The position numbers were made by a program, and so were the translations under genes. From Mucilaginibacter paludis DSM 18603 (GTDB lineage: Bacteria; Bacteroidota; Bacteroidia; Sphingobacteriales; Sphingobacteriaceae), in the NCBI RefSeq assembly GCF_000166195.2, contig NZ_CM001403.1, positions 1,240,001 to 1,304,000 of the forward strand: 64,000 bases of DNA, read 5' to 3'. Within the stretch, counting starts at the first letter, position 1; each line of letters begins with the position of its first letter. This document shows, in pieces, positions 19,173 to 28,290 of the stretch. The notes beneath the pieces were generated by a model, which saw nothing but the letters and a program-made list of their open reading frames with translations, was not told where the DNA came from and ran no database searches.

Positions 19173-22100
19173 TTAAAGTGATACATTGAGATTGAACAGA
19201 AACGTGGCGCTCGGTGGCAAATTGGTATAGGAGCCGGTAACCTGGTAATCAGGATCGATACCGTCTTTATTGGCACGCCAAATTAAACCTAAGTTGGTTG
19301 CCGAAGCACCTACAGTTACCGCCTTTATAAACTGCGCATGGCCTATTAACGACTGGGGCAAGCGATAGTTAAGCGATATCTGCTGCAAACGGATGTTGCC
19401 TGCATCTTTCAGGTTAACATCCGCACCCAAAAAGCGTGAGGTACTGTTGAAGCTGTTACCTACCAGTCCCGGCACATCGGTGGTAGCTTCATCGCCCGGT
19501 TTGCGCCACCGGGTATCCAGCCTTGCGCTGTTAACAATCAGGCCACTGTAACTTGTACCTGCTGGATACGAGCTGGTATTGATATCGGTCCGCAGAAATT
19601 TATATCCCAAAGCATAAGTTGCCCTTACAATAAGGCTGAGATCATGATAACGGAAAGTGTTGGTCCAGCCACCAAAATAAGGAGGTGTTGTACGGCCACC
19701 ATAAACCAAATCGGCATTGGTTACAGATCGCGACCCGCTGCTTTTCAGTATAGTGCCATCTGCACCGTAAATTTGGGAATGGCCTTGGTTATCCAAACCG
19801 GCCCAGCGGTAAACAAAAATATTATCACTTGGGTATCCTGCTATAAATTGAGTTGAACCGCCTGATGTTGTGGTAGATGTTAAACGCTGGTCGGTGATAA
19901 GATTTGTAGCGTACGAAAAATTGAATGACGATGTCCAGTTATAATTTTTTGCACTTATAGGCTGTCCAGTGATGATAAACTCGTATCCATGTCCTTTTGC
20001 ATTGCCCGCGTTATATTGTAAGCTTGAAAAACCATAGGTAGAATTATAAGGCAGGTTGACGAGAAGATTATAATTTTGCTTTTGATAGATATCTGCAGAT
20101 AAACTTAACCTGCTGTTAAAAAACTCTGCATCTAAACCTTCGTTAATAGTACGGGCTGTTTCCCAGGTTAAGCGACTGTTGGCAGGTATCGTGATAGTTG
20201 CTGTGGGCTGTGTTGTGTATGGGTCGTTAGAGCCTACGTTTATGGTTTGGTATGATGTGCCGGTATTAGGTATATTTCCACCTGTACCGATGCTAACACG
20301 CAGGTTAAGCCCATCTATCCATCTTGCCTGTTTTAGGAAGTTTTCCTGGTGAATGTTCCATCTTAAGCCAGCCGAGTAAAGCGGTATAGCACGCAGCCTA
20401 CGATCAAGGCCCTGGTTAGTGAAATCTTCAAAACGTGCACTGCCGCTCACAAAATACTTGCCCTGATAAGAGTATGTTGCTAATCCGAAGTATGACAGGT
20501 TACGTTTCGTATCCTTAAAAATAGTGCCATCCGAGTAGCCCAGCGTTGTGGTATAGCCATAAATGGTGGTATAAGGTGTTGTAGGATTAACCACAGAAGA
20601 GTTAGAAAGATCCTCGTTATAGCCATACCTGGTTTGAGTGCCGCCTGTATACTGTGTTTGGCGAATCTCCGAACCGCCAAGGAAATCAATATGGTGCTGG
20701 TTAAAATTTTTATTAATATTTAACTGGCCGCGTACGCTGTAATCATCGTTAGTGCTATTGCTGGTTTGGTACACACCTCCAACCGGCACGCCATAAACTA
20801 ATGTTTTGGCGCTGTTGATCGAAGTACCCGTATTAAGAAGATTACGTGTAGCAAAACTGTTTTGATTTTGCAAATAGCTTTGATTAGTCAGGTTACGCTG
20901 GTATTGACCAGACACCGTTAAATACATCCAATTGGTGATATTGCCTTTTATGGCTGAGTTTAGCCTTATAGCGTTTTTAGCCGTTATGGTATTATTGTAG
21001 TTCAATTCGTCAATGGCGCTGTATCCCCATGGCATATAGCCAAGGCGGCTTAAACTATCGGCCACGTGCTGGGTAAATACAATTGGTTTACTAATGGAAT
21101 TACCTTGGCCATCTGCAAGCATTTCGTAGGGCGCGTAGCCGAACTGCCCGGTACTTAATGCAGCCAGCGCCGCATTATTAACCTGGCTTTTGGTATACTG
21201 GTAATTAATACCGGTGTTAACCGTAATGCGCTTATCAAAAAACTCATTACTAAGGTTGGATGTAAGCGAGTAGGTTTCGCCGTAATTGCTGCGGTAAATA
21301 GGCACATCCCTGTTATAATTAGCTGCAATGTAATAGGTATTGTTAGTACCACCGCCAGATAACGACAGGCTATGCTGTTGGGTTGTAGCATTTTGCAGCA
21401 TATACTTACGCAATTGATCGCGGTTTGAGCGGTTTGAGAGCACGTTAAGTGCCGAATCGCGTTGGGTGGCAGTTGCTGAGCCTCTTTTAACGCGAAACAT
21501 CCACTCCTGCGCTTCGCTTACAGCTCCATATCTCCAGTTGCCGGTTGGGTCGGTAAAAAAACCGTTGTTAAACATTTCCTGCTCCAGGTTAATATACTGG
21601 CTGTTGGTCATGGCTTTAACGTTAGAGAAGTTGCCCGGGGCGGCGGTGCTGAAGGTGGTACTGTAATTGATGCTTGGCGCATTACGTTTACCCTTTTTGG
21701 TGGTAATCACAATCACGCCATTAGCTGCCTGAGCTCCCCATATAGAAGAAGCTGCGGCATCCTTTAAAACGGCTATGCTCTCTATATCGTTTGGGTTGAT
21801 GTTATCAAGTATAGCATTGCCAGACGTACCTGGTTGATTGGCATTTTTAGGGTTACCATCTATAATATTAGTGGAGATGCTAACCAAACTTCCGTTAATT
21901 GCCGGGAAACCATCAATTACGATTAACGGCGGAGAGTTTTTCCCGGATATACTATTAATGCTTCGTATTTGGATGGTATTATTACGCACATCAAAGCGAA
22001 CACCCGGTATTTTACCATCAAGGCGTTCCAACAGGTTTACGTTTGGCGTACTTTCAATATCCTTATCTGTTATTACACTGTATGAACCGGTGGTGCTGCC

Positions 22101-22775
22101 TTTCCTGATCTGCTGGTAACCTGTTGAAATGACTACATCTTCAAGTTTCTGTACTTTGACGGATAGCTTGACCACCATAGTGGCAGACAAAGTTTTTTCA
22201 ACCGTTTCATAACCTATATTGGTAAAAACCATACTGCCATTATCAGGCACATTGGCAAAAAAGAAAGTACCATTCTCGTTGGTAAAAACCCTTCTGTTGG
22301 TGCCTTTTAGCGTAACTGTAACGTAAGGAATAGGTTGGCCGGTTTCGGCATCTAATAACTTACCGTTTACATCGATATTGGAAAAAACTGCCTTTATTTT
22401 TTCAAATAAGGTTTGTTCCTTCTTTTTTACTACAACCGTTTTATTAACAATGGTGTAGGTAAGCGCTTGCGGACTAAGCACATTGTTAAGCACATCTTCG
22501 AGCGGTGCATTTTTAAAAGCCGCGTTAATTTTCAGCTCGTCGTTCACTTTACCTTCCTGCCAAAAAACATTAAAGCCGGTTTGCTTTCTTATTTCGGTAA
22601 AAAGCTGCTTCAACGTAGCATCCTTTTTATTAAAGGTTATTTTTTGGGCCACACTGGCCGCGCTAACCTGCAGCAAAAAAGTGGTAATTAAAAGTATAGT
22701 TAGCTTCATGATACGAACTATGGGATTATTAAAGCAGGCGGAATGCCTGGATCGGATCAGATCCTTAAATTTCAT
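19173..22775 (-). CDS. SusC/RagA-family TonB-linked receptor with N-terminal STN signalling domain
   Basis: The order in 1200 residues is a signal peptide (ending near ASVAQ), an STN domain at about 44-120, a CarboxypepD_reg domain at about 133-210, a plug at about 215-330 (contains GTSGNAILDNI and VLKDAAASSIWGAQAANG) and a barrel to the end. The STN domain is the contact for a FecR-type anti-sigma factor, and exactly such a gene lies upstream. ATG codons at 22775 and 22709 are both possible; 22709 gives a normal-length signal peptide. Role: TonB-dependent import plus transmembrane signalling to the ECF sigma factor. Confidence 0.95.
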   Translation of the reverse strand: MKFKDLIRSRHSACFNNPIVRIMKLTILLITTFLLQVSAASVAQKITFNKKDATLKQLFTEIRKQTGFNVFWQEGKVNDELKINAAFKNAPLEDVLNNVLSPQALTYTIVNKTVVVKKKEQTLFEKIKAVFSNIDVNGKLLDAETGQPIPYVTVTLKGTNRRVFTNENGTFFFANVPDNGSMVFTNIGYETVEKTLSATMVVKLSVKVQKLEDVVISTGYQQIRKGSTTGSYSVITDKDIESTPNVNLLERLDGKIPGVRFDVRNNTIQIRSINSISGKNSPPLIVIDGFPAINGSLVSISTNIIDGNPKNANQPGTSGNAILDNINPNDIESIAVLKDAAASSIWGAQAANGVIVITTKKGKRNAPSINYSTTFSTAAPGNFSNVKAMTNSQYINLEQEMFNNGFFTDPTGNWRYGAVSEAQEWMFRVKRGSATATQRDSALNVLSNRSNRDQLRKYMLQNATTQQHSLSLSGGGTNNTYYIAANYNRDVPIYRSNYGETYSLTSNLSNEFFDKRITVNTGINYQYTKSQVNNAALAALSTGQFGYAPYEMLADGQGNSISKPIVFTQHVADSLSRLGYMPWGYSAIDELNYNNTITAKNAIRLNSAIKGNITNWMYLTVSGQYQRNLTNQSYLQNQNSFATRNLLNTGTSINSAKTLVYGVPVGGVYQTSNSTNDDYSVRGQLNINKNFNQHHIDFLGGSEIRQTQYTGGTQTRYGYNEDLSNSSVVNPTTPYTTIYGYTTTLGYSDGTIFKDTKRNLSYFGLATYSYQGKYFVSGSARFEDFTNQGLDRRLRAIPLYSAGLRWNIHQENFLKQARWIDGLNLRVSIGTGGNIPNTGTSYQTINVGSNDPYTTQPTATITIPANSRLTWETARTINEGLDAEFFNSRLSLSADIYQKQNYNLLVNLPYNSTYGFSSLQYNAGNAKGHGYEFIITGQPISAKNYNWTSSFNFSYATNLITDQRLTSTTTSGGSTQFIAGYPSDNIFVYRWAGLDNQGHSQIYGADGTILKSSGSRSVTNADLVYGGRTTPPYFGGWTNTFRYHDLSLIVRATYALGYKFLRTDINTSSYPAGTSYSGLIVNSARLDTRWRKPGDEATTDVPGLVGNSFNSTSRFLGADVNLKDAGNIRLQQISLNYRLPQSLIGHAQFIKAVTVGASATNLGLIWRANKDGIDPDYQVTGSYTNLPPSATFLFNLNVSL

Positions 22776-22896
22776 TACATTTGTATTTAGTGGTTAAGTT
22801 GATATGTATGGATACGTCTCTTCGGAACACTATTTTAAACCGAGGATGTTCGCTGCATTCCCGGTTTTTTTGTAGTTGTTCACCTTAAGTAAAAGT

Positions 22897-24084
22897 TTAC
22901 TTCATGGCCGTTAGCCTCCTTCCTTCAATTTTAAAGTGAACAGAACCGGTAGACTCCAAAACCTGCAACAATTGCGACACGTTTTTAAAACGCGATATGG
23001 AACCGCCAAAACGCTGGCTTTTCAATTCGGCATCATCAAACACAATCTGCAAGTCATACCACCGCGCAACCTGGCGCATAATTTCGCCGAGAGTTTGGCT
23101 GTTAAATAAAAACAAACCGTTCTTCCAGGCAATGGCTTCTTCGGTATCAGCTTCCTTAACTTCCAGCTTATTATTTTCCAGTACAGACTGTTCGCCCGGT
23201 TTAAGCATCATAAACGCCAGGCTTGTGGCTGGCGTTACTTTTACACTACCTTCTAAAAGGGTAGTTTTAACAGTAGGCTCCTCGCTATAAGCATTAATAT
23301 TGAAATGGGTGCCCAATACTTCAACAACCTGTTTAGCTGTTTTCACCTTAAAAGGCATCGTCTTATTTTTTGCTACTTCAAAATATGCTTCGCCCGTTAA
23401 AGTAACCTGGCGCTCCTGGCCCGAAAATTTAACCGGGTACTTTAAAGATGATCCGGCGTTAAGCCATACACGGGTGCCGTCGGGCAGGCTTAGTTGATAC
23501 TGGCCCCCGTACGGAACCTCCAGATTATTGTAAAGCGCGGCCTCTTTATCACCAGGTATATCGCCGGTGGCCTTGTATTCCAATTGGCCACTGGCATTTT
23601 TTAAAATGGTTACGCCGTACTGGTTCGTTATCTTACCGGCTTTGGCATCGGTTAAACTAATTTTACTGCCATTAGCCAGGGTTAATATCGCCTTGTTTTT
23701 GCCGGGAGCTATATCGTTTTTAGCGGTAAATACGCCCTGTTGATTTTGAGATTGAAAAAAGAGATATGCCGCGGCTGATAAGGCTATCAAAAGGACAGCG
23801 GCAGCGTACCGGTACCAAGGTTTGATGGACCGAAGCTTAACACTTTTCTCTTTAAATTCTTTCGAGTTTATTAAGCGCTGGTAAAAAATATCCCGGTCTG
23901 CTTCCGTGTGATAATCTGTATCAACGGCATCGTTCCATATCCCGTTCATAGCGGTAAATATTTCATCGTCGTTCCCCGCTACATTTAATATAACAGTTAA
24001 TTCTTCGTATTCTTTTCTGCTGATACTTCCATCCGCAAATACCCGAAATAAATATGTTATACGTTCGTATCTGTTATCAGCCAT
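22897..24084 (-). CDS. FecR-family anti-sigma factor
   Basis: The 395-residue protein has a cytoplasmic N-terminus, one membrane span at about 90-112 (AAAVLLIALSAAAYLFF), a periplasmic FecR beta-helix-like domain with 'LPDGTRVWLNAGSSLKYPV' and 'LTGEAYFEV' motifs, and a C-terminal DUF4974-like domain. FecR proteins hold the ECF sigma factor and release or activate it when the receptor STN domain signals substrate binding. It lies 81 bases after the sigma gene and about 120 bases before susC, the classical gene order. Confidence 0.95.
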   Translation of the reverse strand: MADNRYERITYLFRVFADGSISRKEYEELTVILNVAGNDDEIFTAMNGIWNDAVDTDYHTEADRDIFYQRLINSKEFKEKSVKLRSIKPWYRYAAAVLLIALSAAAYLFFQSQNQQGVFTAKNDIAPGKNKAILTLANGSKISLTDAKAGKITNQYGVTILKNASGQLEYKATGDIPGDKEAALYNNLEVPYGGQYQLSLPDGTRVWLNAGSSLKYPVKFSGQERQVTLTGEAYFEVAKNKTMPFKVKTAKQVVEVLGTHFNINAYSEEPTVKTTLLEGSVKVTPATSLAFMMLKPGEQSVLENNKLEVKEADTEEAIAWKNGLFLFNSQTLGEIMRQVARWYDLQIVFDDAELKSQRFGGSISRFKNVSQLLQVLESTGSVHFKIEGRRLTAMK

Positions 24085-24165
24085 AGTTACATTCCCTTTA
24101 CCTTGGGTTTATAATAGCATTACACAGCAAAACGAACAAAGGACTAGTTAACCGGAAGAAAAATT

Positions 24166-24756
24166 TTATTTTTTTATAAAAACCGCGGAAATAAGAATAA
24201 AATAATTCAAATCGGAGTGATTAAAATGCGATCTCAAGGTTTTTAGCGCCGCAACCAGGTGATTTTTAACCGTATTTCTGGACAGATTTAACTTAACAGC
24301 TATTTCATCGTAATTTAAATGTTCATATCTGCTCAATTTAAAGACCAATTGCTGCTGCGCGGGCAGAGCTTCTATCGCGGCATCAGTAAAGCGCTGTAAA
24401 TCGTTCAGCAAAACCGATTGTTCGGTATCATGGCTTACTTTTTCAATAATTGCCCAAAGTTCGTCAACCGCTTTTTGAGAACTTGCTATCTGCCTCAGGG
24501 CATTGAGCGTTAACCGCCTGGTAATGGTGTAAAGATATGGCCCTATCGGCAGCTCAACATTTAATTTATCGCGGTTTGCCCATACGCTCATAAAGGTATC
24601 ATTAACAATTTCTTCTGCCTGCCCCTTATCCTTAAGCATTTTGTAGGAAAACGCGTATAGCCGCTTAAAAAAAAGATCAAAAACTGTACGGAAAGCAGTT
24701 TCGTCACCGGCTTTCAACGCAACCAATATTTCTCGATCAGGGGATACGTTTAACAT
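24166..24756 (-). CDS. ECF RNA polymerase sigma factor (FecI/SusC-type)
   Basis: This is a 196-residue sigma-70 family protein. Region 2 is visible as LFFKRLYAFSYKMLKDKGQAEEIVNDTF, shortened here to the FKRLYAFSYK and EEIVNDTF parts, and region 4 as LNYDEIAVKLNLSRNTVKNHL in the AVKLNLSRNTVKNHL helix-turn-helix. It is the first gene of the FecR-SusC-SusD-metalloprotease operon and is expected to transcribe it when the receptor is occupied. The C-terminus is hydrophobic (YFILISAVFIKK), as is common in this subgroup. Confidence 0.93.
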   Translation of the reverse strand: MLNVSPDREILVALKAGDETAFRTVFDLFFKRLYAFSYKMLKDKGQAEEIVNDTFMSVWANRDKLNVELPIGPYLYTITRRLTLNALRQIASSQKAVDELWAIIEKVSHDTEQSVLLNDLQRFTDAAIEALPAQQQLVFKLSRYEHLNYDEIAVKLNLSRNTVKNHLVAALKTLRSHFNHSDLNYFILISAVFIKK

Positions 24757-25011
24757 CTTATTTATTAAACCTTGCTGATTAATGTTGAAAACGAATAACC
24801 AGCAAACTTACGGCAACAGTTGTGATAGCTAAAGTACGTGTTAATTTTGAGTTAATATCAAGTTTTTTAATACTTAATGTTGAATTTAAAAACCTTACCT
24901 GCACGGTACCCGGCTTCTTAACAGCTGCCGATGTTTTACCGCTTTTGGTATTGATCATGCCATTTAAAAAAATCACTCCTATCTGCCGCAAAATCATATC
25001 AACAAATTCCT

Positions 25012-25260
25012 TTTTCACATTCGCACACCTGCTGCATATCCGCACATTTATAATTCCATTTTCACATTCACACACCTACATATTCGCACATTATAATTCC
25101 ATTTTCACATTTGCACACCTACATATTCGCACATCATAATTCCATTTTCACATTTGCCCATCTGCATATCCGCACATTATAACGCCATTCACACATCTGC
25201 ATATTCGCACATCATAATTCCATTTTCACATTTGCCCATCTGCATATTCGCACATTATAT
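25012..25260 (+). repeat. Tandem minisatellite, about six imperfect units of 43 bp
   Basis: Units start at 25012 (47 bp), 25059 (43), 25102 (43), 25145 (43), 25188 (35) and 25223 (38). Each unit reads TTTTCACAT, a short CACACCT or CCCATCT word, CATATTCGCACAT, then TATAATTCCA. The units are contiguous with no unique spacers. The array fills the spacer between the divergent sigma gene and the methyltransferase, and its last unit ends four bases before a TATATTTG box. Confidence 0.9.
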
Positions 25261-25263
25261 AAG

Positions 25264-25271
25264 TATATTTG
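25264..25271 (+). promoter_or_regulatory. Putative -7 promoter box TATATTTG for the methyltransferase gene
   Basis: The box matches the Bacteroidota -7 consensus TAnnTTTG and lies 32 bases before the ATG. The expected -33 TTTG at the usual distance is not clear, because that position falls inside the last tandem repeat unit. Confidence 0.45.
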
Positions 25272-25302
25272 CACCCGCAATACGCAAGCACAACAAAACA
25301 GA

Positions 25303-26190
25303 ATGATTCAACTGCTTACTCCCACCCACTGGAAAGATTACGAACTGATTGACTGTGGTGATTTTGAAAAACTGGAACGCTTTGGCAACCTGATACTGAT
25401 ACGCCCGGAACCACAGGCCGTGTGGAACAAGGGTTTATCAGAAACCGAATGGCAAAAACAACATCATATTAAATTCAAGGGCCGTTCTGCCACTTCGGGC
25501 GAATGGGTTAAAAAGAATAATAACCTGCCCGACCGCTGGAACATTGAGTACCAAAACGATGATGTAAAGATCAACCTGCGTATGGCGCTTACCTCGTTTA
25601 AGCATGTGGGCATGTTCCCCGAGCAGGCCGTTAACTGGGATTATATCTCCAAACATGTAAAGCAATTTAAAACCGATCAGCCTAAAGTACTTAATCTTTT
25701 TGCCTATACAGGTGGGGCGTCGCTAATTGCCAAAGCCGCCGGTGCCGATACCACGCACGTGGATTCGATTAAGCAAGTTGTTACCTGGGGAAACGAAAAC
25801 ATGGAACTATCGGGCCTGAGCAACATCCGCTGGGTAGTTGAGGATGCCCTGAAGTTTGTAAAGCGTGAAGTAAAACGCGGAAAAACTTATAACGGCATCA
25901 TACTGGACCCACCAGCCTACGGCCACGGCCCCAATGGCGAAAAATGGAAGCTGGAAGACAGCTTGAACGAAATGATGCACGATGTGGTGAAGCTACTCGA
26001 CCCGGAAGAGCACTTCTTAATATTGAATACCTACTCGCTTGGCTTTTCGTCGGTAATCGTACAAAACCTGATCCAGAGCGCCTATCCTCAAGTGCAAAAC
26101 CTGGAAATTGGCGAGCTGTATTTACAGGCAACCGCAGGCTCCAAATTACCTTTAGGCGTTTTCGGGAAATTTTTTAAACACAAATCTTAA
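25303..26190 (+). CDS. Class I SAM-dependent methyltransferase (RlmI/RlmK-like)
   Basis: The 295-residue protein has the Rossmann-type SAM site NLFAYTGGAS (motif I), an acidic motif II region (THVDSIKQ) and the catalytic motif DPPAYGHG. These match the C-terminal half of the rRNA cytosine methyltransferases of the RlmI/RlmK group. There is no PUA-like N-terminal domain, so it is shorter than RlmI and the target (probably RNA) is not certain. It is transcribed alone from a promoter next to the tandem repeat array. Confidence 0.85.
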   Translation: MIQLLTPTHWKDYELIDCGDFEKLERFGNLILIRPEPQAVWNKGLSETEWQKQHHIKFKGRSATSGEWVKKNNNLPDRWNIEYQNDDVKINLRMALTSFKHVGMFPEQAVNWDYISKHVKQFKTDQPKVLNLFAYTGGASLIAKAAGADTTHVDSIKQVVTWGNENMELSGLSNIRWVVEDALKFVKREVKRGKTYNGIILDPPAYGHGPNGEKWKLEDSLNEMMHDVVKLLDPEEHFLILNTYSLGFSSVIVQNLIQSAYPQVQNLEIGELYLQATAGSKLPLGVFGKFFKHKS

Positions 26191-26225
26191 TCATTTAACT
26201 TGTATTTAAACTACTCAAAGTTTAA

Positions 26226-26392
26226 TTTAGCCTGAATGGCGATTCAACTAATAAATATCCGCATGCTTTTTTGCAAGGCTTTAAATACGTTTTTGTGAAC
26301 GGCAAAATCACTGTTGAAAATTTTAAACACGATGGTAACAGGAATGGTGCTATATTGCACGGGCCTGGCCATTGTATATCTAAAAAAAAATG
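26226..26392 (+). pseudogene. 3' remnant resembling an N-acyl-D-amino-acid deacylase (amidohydrolase)
   Basis: A stop-to-stop frame of about 55 codons, without a start, encodes PHAFLQGFKYVFVNGKITVE and then HDGNRNGAILHGPGH. This is the pattern at the C-terminal end of D-aminoacylases and related amidohydrolases (VFVNGK, then an H-G-R-G-x-L-x-G-x-G tail). Nothing of the catalytic barrel is visible upstream. The remnant's stop overlaps the ATG of the next lipoprotein gene. The call rests on memory of the family, so it is moderate. Confidence 0.5.
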
Positions 26393-27445
26393 AAATTAAA
26401 AACCATCCTACCTGTATTCGCGCTTTCGGCCTTTACAGTTGTTTTTACCAATTGTGGTGGAAACACAAAATCGGCGGCGACAACCAAAACCACAACGGCT
26501 GCCAGCACGGCGAAGCCAGAAGTATCTGCCGCGGCAGATACCGGCAAAGTAGTTTATCCGCCGCTTAACAAAGCCGACTACGATGCTAAAATGACCTACA
26601 TCGCCCATGGCGATACCACAGGCAAATGGCCGGTAAAAAACACCCCTTACCCGCTTGATGGCGCCATACTTCCATTTAAAAGGGTAGTTGCGTTTTACGG
26701 TAACCTATATGCCAAAAAGATGGGTATTTTAGGCGAGATACCACCTAAAGAAATGTTGGCCAAACTACAAGGCGAATGCAAACACTGGGCAAAGGCAGAT
26801 CCTAAAACCCCGGTTCAGCCAGCTTTGCATTATATTGCCGTAGTAGCCCAGGGTGATGCCGGTAAAGATGGTAAATACCGTTACCGCATGCCTTTTAAAC
26901 AAATTGACAGCGTGCTGGTATTGGCAAAAAAGATAAACGCTATTGTATTTTTAGATGTGCAGGTAGCTTTGAGCAACATACATGCCGAGTTGCCTTTATT
27001 TGAAAAGTACCTGGCCATGCCACAAGTACACTTTGGGATGGACCCGGAATTTTCGATGAAGGATGGAAGCAAACCCGGCAAAAGAATTGGTACTTATGAT
27101 GCCGAAGATATTAATTACGTATCGGGCTTCTTAACCAGCATGGTAAAAAAATATCACCTTCCTCCAAAAATCCTGGTGGTTCACCGTTTTACTAAAAAAA
27201 TGGTTACTAACTACAAGAGCATTAAATTACATCCCGAAGTACAATTGGTAATGGACATGGACGGATGGGGCGAACCTGATTTAAAGTTAGGTACCTGGCG
27301 CTATTTTGTTTACGGCGAACCTGTACAGTTTACCGGCTTTAAGTTGTTTTACAAAAACGACATTAAAAAAGCGCCTCACCACATGATGACACCTGAAGAG
27401 GTTTTAAAATTAAAACCGAATCCGAATTACATTCAGTATCAGTAA
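26390..27445 (+). CDS. Conserved lipoprotein of unknown function
   Basis: The 351-residue protein has a lipoprotein leader with lipobox FTNC followed by GGN, then an Ala/Thr/Lys-rich linker to about residue 55. The folded part begins around LPFKRVVAFYGN and continues through GILGEIPPKEML, AIVFLDVQVALSNI and a 'QVHFGMDPEFSM' segment. Alternating strands and helices with a late 'VVHRFTKKM' motif suggest an alpha/beta-barrel-like fold, and similar proteins are recalled from actinobacteria (inference). No known catalytic motif is identified. It stands alone, followed by a repeat-rich region. Confidence 0.7.
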   Translation: MKLKTILPVFALSAFTVVFTNCGGNTKSAATTKTTTAASTAKPEVSAAADTGKVVYPPLNKADYDAKMTYIAHGDTTGKWPVKNTPYPLDGAILPFKRVVAFYGNLYAKKMGILGEIPPKEMLAKLQGECKHWAKADPKTPVQPALHYIAVVAQGDAGKDGKYRYRMPFKQIDSVLVLAKKINAIVFLDVQVALSNIHAELPLFEKYLAMPQVHFGMDPEFSMKDGSKPGKRIGTYDAEDINYVSGFLTSMVKKYHLPPKILVVHRFTKKMVTNYKSIKLHPEVQLVMDMDGWGEPDLKLGTWRYFVYGEPVQFTGFKLFYKNDIKKAPHHMMTPEEVLKLKPNPNYIQYQ

Positions 27446-27511
27446 GTAGTTTACTGAAGTTTTGAGGCGTTAAGCGAATGCTTTAAGCAGCAACACACAA
27501 CCTTCACCAAG

Positions 27512-27614
27512 CGTCATTGCGAGGTACGAAGCAATCTCTACACAGGCAAAGCGGCCATGCAATTCCGCCCTGTATAGCATAGAGATTGCTTCGTCGTTCG
27601 TCCTCGCAATGACG
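27512..27614 (+). repeat. Palindromic dispersed repeat E2, copy 1
   Basis: The ends CGTCATTGCGAGG and CCTCGCAATGACG are inverted, and inside them CGAAGCAATCTCT pairs with AGAGATTGCTTCG. The centre carries GCGGCC and CCGCCCTGTATAGCAT. Related copies lie at 27979-28060, 41424-41513 and 41546-41635, plus a nine-base stub with flank at 28110-28118. It is a REP/MITE-like element without coding capacity. Confidence 0.85.
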
Positions 27615-27681
27615 CTTTTTTTATTTTCAACTTACTGATTACCAAAACAGAAACAACTTTCACCAAGCGATTATGGATTAA

Positions 27682-27946
27682 CCGATCCGGCCAACTGGAA
27701 AAAAACGGGGATGACATTCGAAACCTGTAAGCTGTTTTGCGCAAAAAGAAAAGTGCGCAGAGGCCAGACTGCACGCCGGGCCGGGAGTTTGCCTGTGGGC
27801 GGAAGGATCGGGCAGTCTTGACTTTTTTGGTTCTTTTTGTGTCAAGACAAAAAGAACAAAGCCCTTCCCTCGGCGTTTGAGCGGGCCGATGTTTTAAGTT
27901 AAGAATACCGATTATTAGAGCAAAATATACGTTCTGATAATCAATA
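27682..27946 (+). repeat. Dispersed structured repeat E1, copy A
   Basis: This is a long element that recurs at 31178-31430, 38974-39268 (reverse) and 41213-41398. Shared blocks include GCACGCCGGGCCGGG, GGAAGGATCGGGCAGTCTTG, a hairpin GTTCTTTTTGT/ACAAAAAGAAC with loop GTCAAG (27830-27857), and a second hairpin at 27867-27885. This copy lacks the roughly 45-bp CACCT...GAGCTCCCTACGG insert present in copies B and C. The open frames inside are not protein genes. E2 copy 2 follows 32 bases later. Confidence 0.85.
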
Positions 27947-27978
27947 ACTTAAAAAGAAATCATTATAACTTACCAACC

Positions 27979-28060
27979 AATCTCTACTTAGGCAGAGCGA
28001 ACTCGCAGAGCCGCTCTGTATAGCATAAAGATTGCTTCGTCCTACCTCCTCGCAATGACG
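27979..28060 (+). repeat. Palindromic dispersed repeat E2, copy 2 (5' trimmed)
   Basis: It starts at AATCTCTAC, contains GGCAGAGCG and CTCTGTATAGCATAAAGATTGCTTCG, given here as words only, and ends in CCTCGCAATGACG. The outer left CGTCATTGCGAGG end is missing. The stretch from here to 28254 otherwise holds only a pyrimidine-rich leader and a CGTCATTGC stub at 28110. Confidence 0.75.
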
Positions 28061-28290
28061 TTTTTTTTTCAATTAACTGATTACCACAGCATAAATAACC
28101 TCCACCAAGCGTCATTGCCTCGTCGCCCCCCCTTTTTTCTTTTATTACTATCAACAGAACCAATAACCGCAAATCTTTTCATCATCCCACCCAACACAAA
28201 ATTCCTTTTTACACACAAACAACATTCTTTTTTATAAACTTGCGGTATAATTCTATGTTCCCTATAAGGGAGATAGGAAATTACGGCAAA

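Noticed and set aside
24779..25139. Two overlapping frames on both strands through the tandem repeats
   Set aside because: They are rich in repeated Cys/Ile/Arg words that follow the 43-bp unit, lack start signals and have no similarity to known proteins.
25012..25260. CRISPR array
   Set aside because: The units are contiguous and alike over their full 43 bp; there are no unique spacers and no cas genes nearby. It is a tandem minisatellite.
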